Below, piece by piece: positions 5,108-5,210 of a DNA stretch of 5,210 nucleotides. The position numbers and the translations under genes were made by a program. Source of the DNA: DATLAN01 sp035527455 (GTDB lineage Bacteria > Planctomycetota > Planctomycetia > Pirellulales > Thermoguttaceae); contig DATLAN010000334.1 of assembly GCA_035527455.1 (NCBI GenBank), positions 1-5,210 of the forward strand, given 5' to 3'. A model generated the notes under the pieces. It had not been told where the DNA came from and did not search any database. It worked only from the letters and a program-made list of their open reading frames with translations. The stretch's first letter is position 1. Each line of letters starts with the position of its first letter.

Positions 5108-5171
5108 GGTTCTCCTGGTGTTATAAGAAGAGTGTTGACGTTTGACACTTCCCGTAGCACGCAGGAGAACC
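5108..5171 (+). promoter_or_regulatory. Hairpin hiding the IS110 transposase ribosome binding site
   Basis: GGTTCTCCTG at 5108-5117 is the reverse complement of CAGGAGAACC at 5162-5171. The pairing extends by GTG/CAC (5118-5120 with 5158-5160) across one bulged G at 5161. The 3' arm contains the Shine-Dalgarno AGGAG at 5163-5167, which lies 8 bases before the ATG at 5176. AGTGT at 5131-5135 and ACACT at 5145-5149 form an inner stem. A transcript entering from outside would fold and mask the start. One starting at the internal -10 would lack the 5' arm. Confidence 0.6.
5119..5127 (+). promoter_or_regulatory. Extended -10 box near the IS110 left end
   Basis: TGTTATAAG reads as an extended -10 (TGn followed by TATAAG). 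No good -35 lies 16-18 bases upstream in the integrated form. In excised circles of IS110-type elements a -35 is supplied by the joined right end, so this fits half of a junction promoter. Transcription from here would start near 5134, past the 5' hairpin arm. Confidence 0.4.
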
Positions 5172-5175
5172 GACT

Positions 5176-5210
5176 ATGTTGTACCTTGGGATTGACCAGC
5201 ACCGCAAGCA
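5176..5210 (+). CDS. IS110-family transposase, N-terminus (3' partial)
   Basis: The ATG at 5176 opens MLYLGIDQHRK before the window ends. The LGID motif, with Asp at residue 7, is the start of the RuvC-like DEDD domain of IS110-family transposases, and that Asp is the first catalytic acid. A good Shine-Dalgarno AGGAG stands 8 bases upstream. Only 11 full codons are present, so whether the gene is intact or belongs to the IS110 or IS1111 branch cannot be judged from this. The family call rests on this short motif plus the placement beside a REP-like repeat. Confidence 0.65.
   Translation, partial: MLYLGIDQHRK

Larger units (their letters stand above)
5091..5210 (+). mobile_element. IS110-family element, left end (continues beyond the window)
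   Basis: The sequence from about 5091 no longer fits the REP-like repeat and leads within 85 bases to a start codon for an IS110-type transposase. IS110 elements lack normal terminal inverted repeats, insert at specific short cores, and are guided by a bridge RNA made from a non-coding end. The left end here is short. That suits elements of the IS1111 type, whose guide RNA gene lies after the transposase, outside this window. The boundary at 5091 is inferred from where the palindrome breaks. Confidence 0.6.

Noticed and set aside
5142..5147. TTGACA as a -35 box for the IS110 transposase
   Set aside because: A -10 at normal spacing would fall on the Shine-Dalgarno region (around 5165-5170, GAGAAC), which does not resemble TATAAT.

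Overview
This window looks like an insertion-sequence-rich stretch of a GC-rich bacterial chromosome, most plausibly a planctomycete or a relative in the PVC group. That assignment is an inference. It rests on two adjacent metabolic enzymes that both carry twin-arginine leaders, on the IS types present, and on REP-like double hairpins of a kind I associate with these genomes. No rRNA, tRNA, CRISPR array or phage gene is visible.

Layout from left to right: (1) the last 60 codons of an ISKra4-type transposase and its non-coding tail (1-~245); (2) about 180 bases of non-coding DNA with two small inverted repeats, then the N-terminal sensor half of an AraC-type regulator that is cut off (427-~740); (3) a roughly 1.47 kb insertion sequence (~715-2187). 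It has an rve/DDE transposase, a large palindrome in its leader, and terminal repeats that seem to occur twice at each end with different spacing; (4) a Tat-leader DegT/DnrJ/EryC1/StrS-type PLP aminotransferase starting 8 bases after the IS end (2196-3587); (5) a 146-base spacer with overlapping GC-rich hairpins; (6) a Tat-leader mandelate-racemase-like enolase-superfamily enzyme (3734-4978); (7) a REP-like double hairpin (5038-5090) that breaks off abruptly; (8) the left end and first 11 codons of an IS110-family transposase (5176 onward), preceded by a hairpin that covers its ribosome binding site.

The two enzymes lie in the same direction and both look destined for export as folded proteins. 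A shared pathway acting on a sugar acid or a related oxidised sugar in the cell envelope is reasonable but unproven. The AraC fragment may once have regulated a neighbouring catabolic locus. The IS now stands where the rest of that gene, and the promoter and leader of the aminotransferase gene, would be expected, so this junction looks rearranged. The points most worth a second look are the doubled and asymmetric IS ends, the out-of-frame start of the IS transposase, and the IS110 element sitting in the arm of a REP-like palindrome with its start region folded away.
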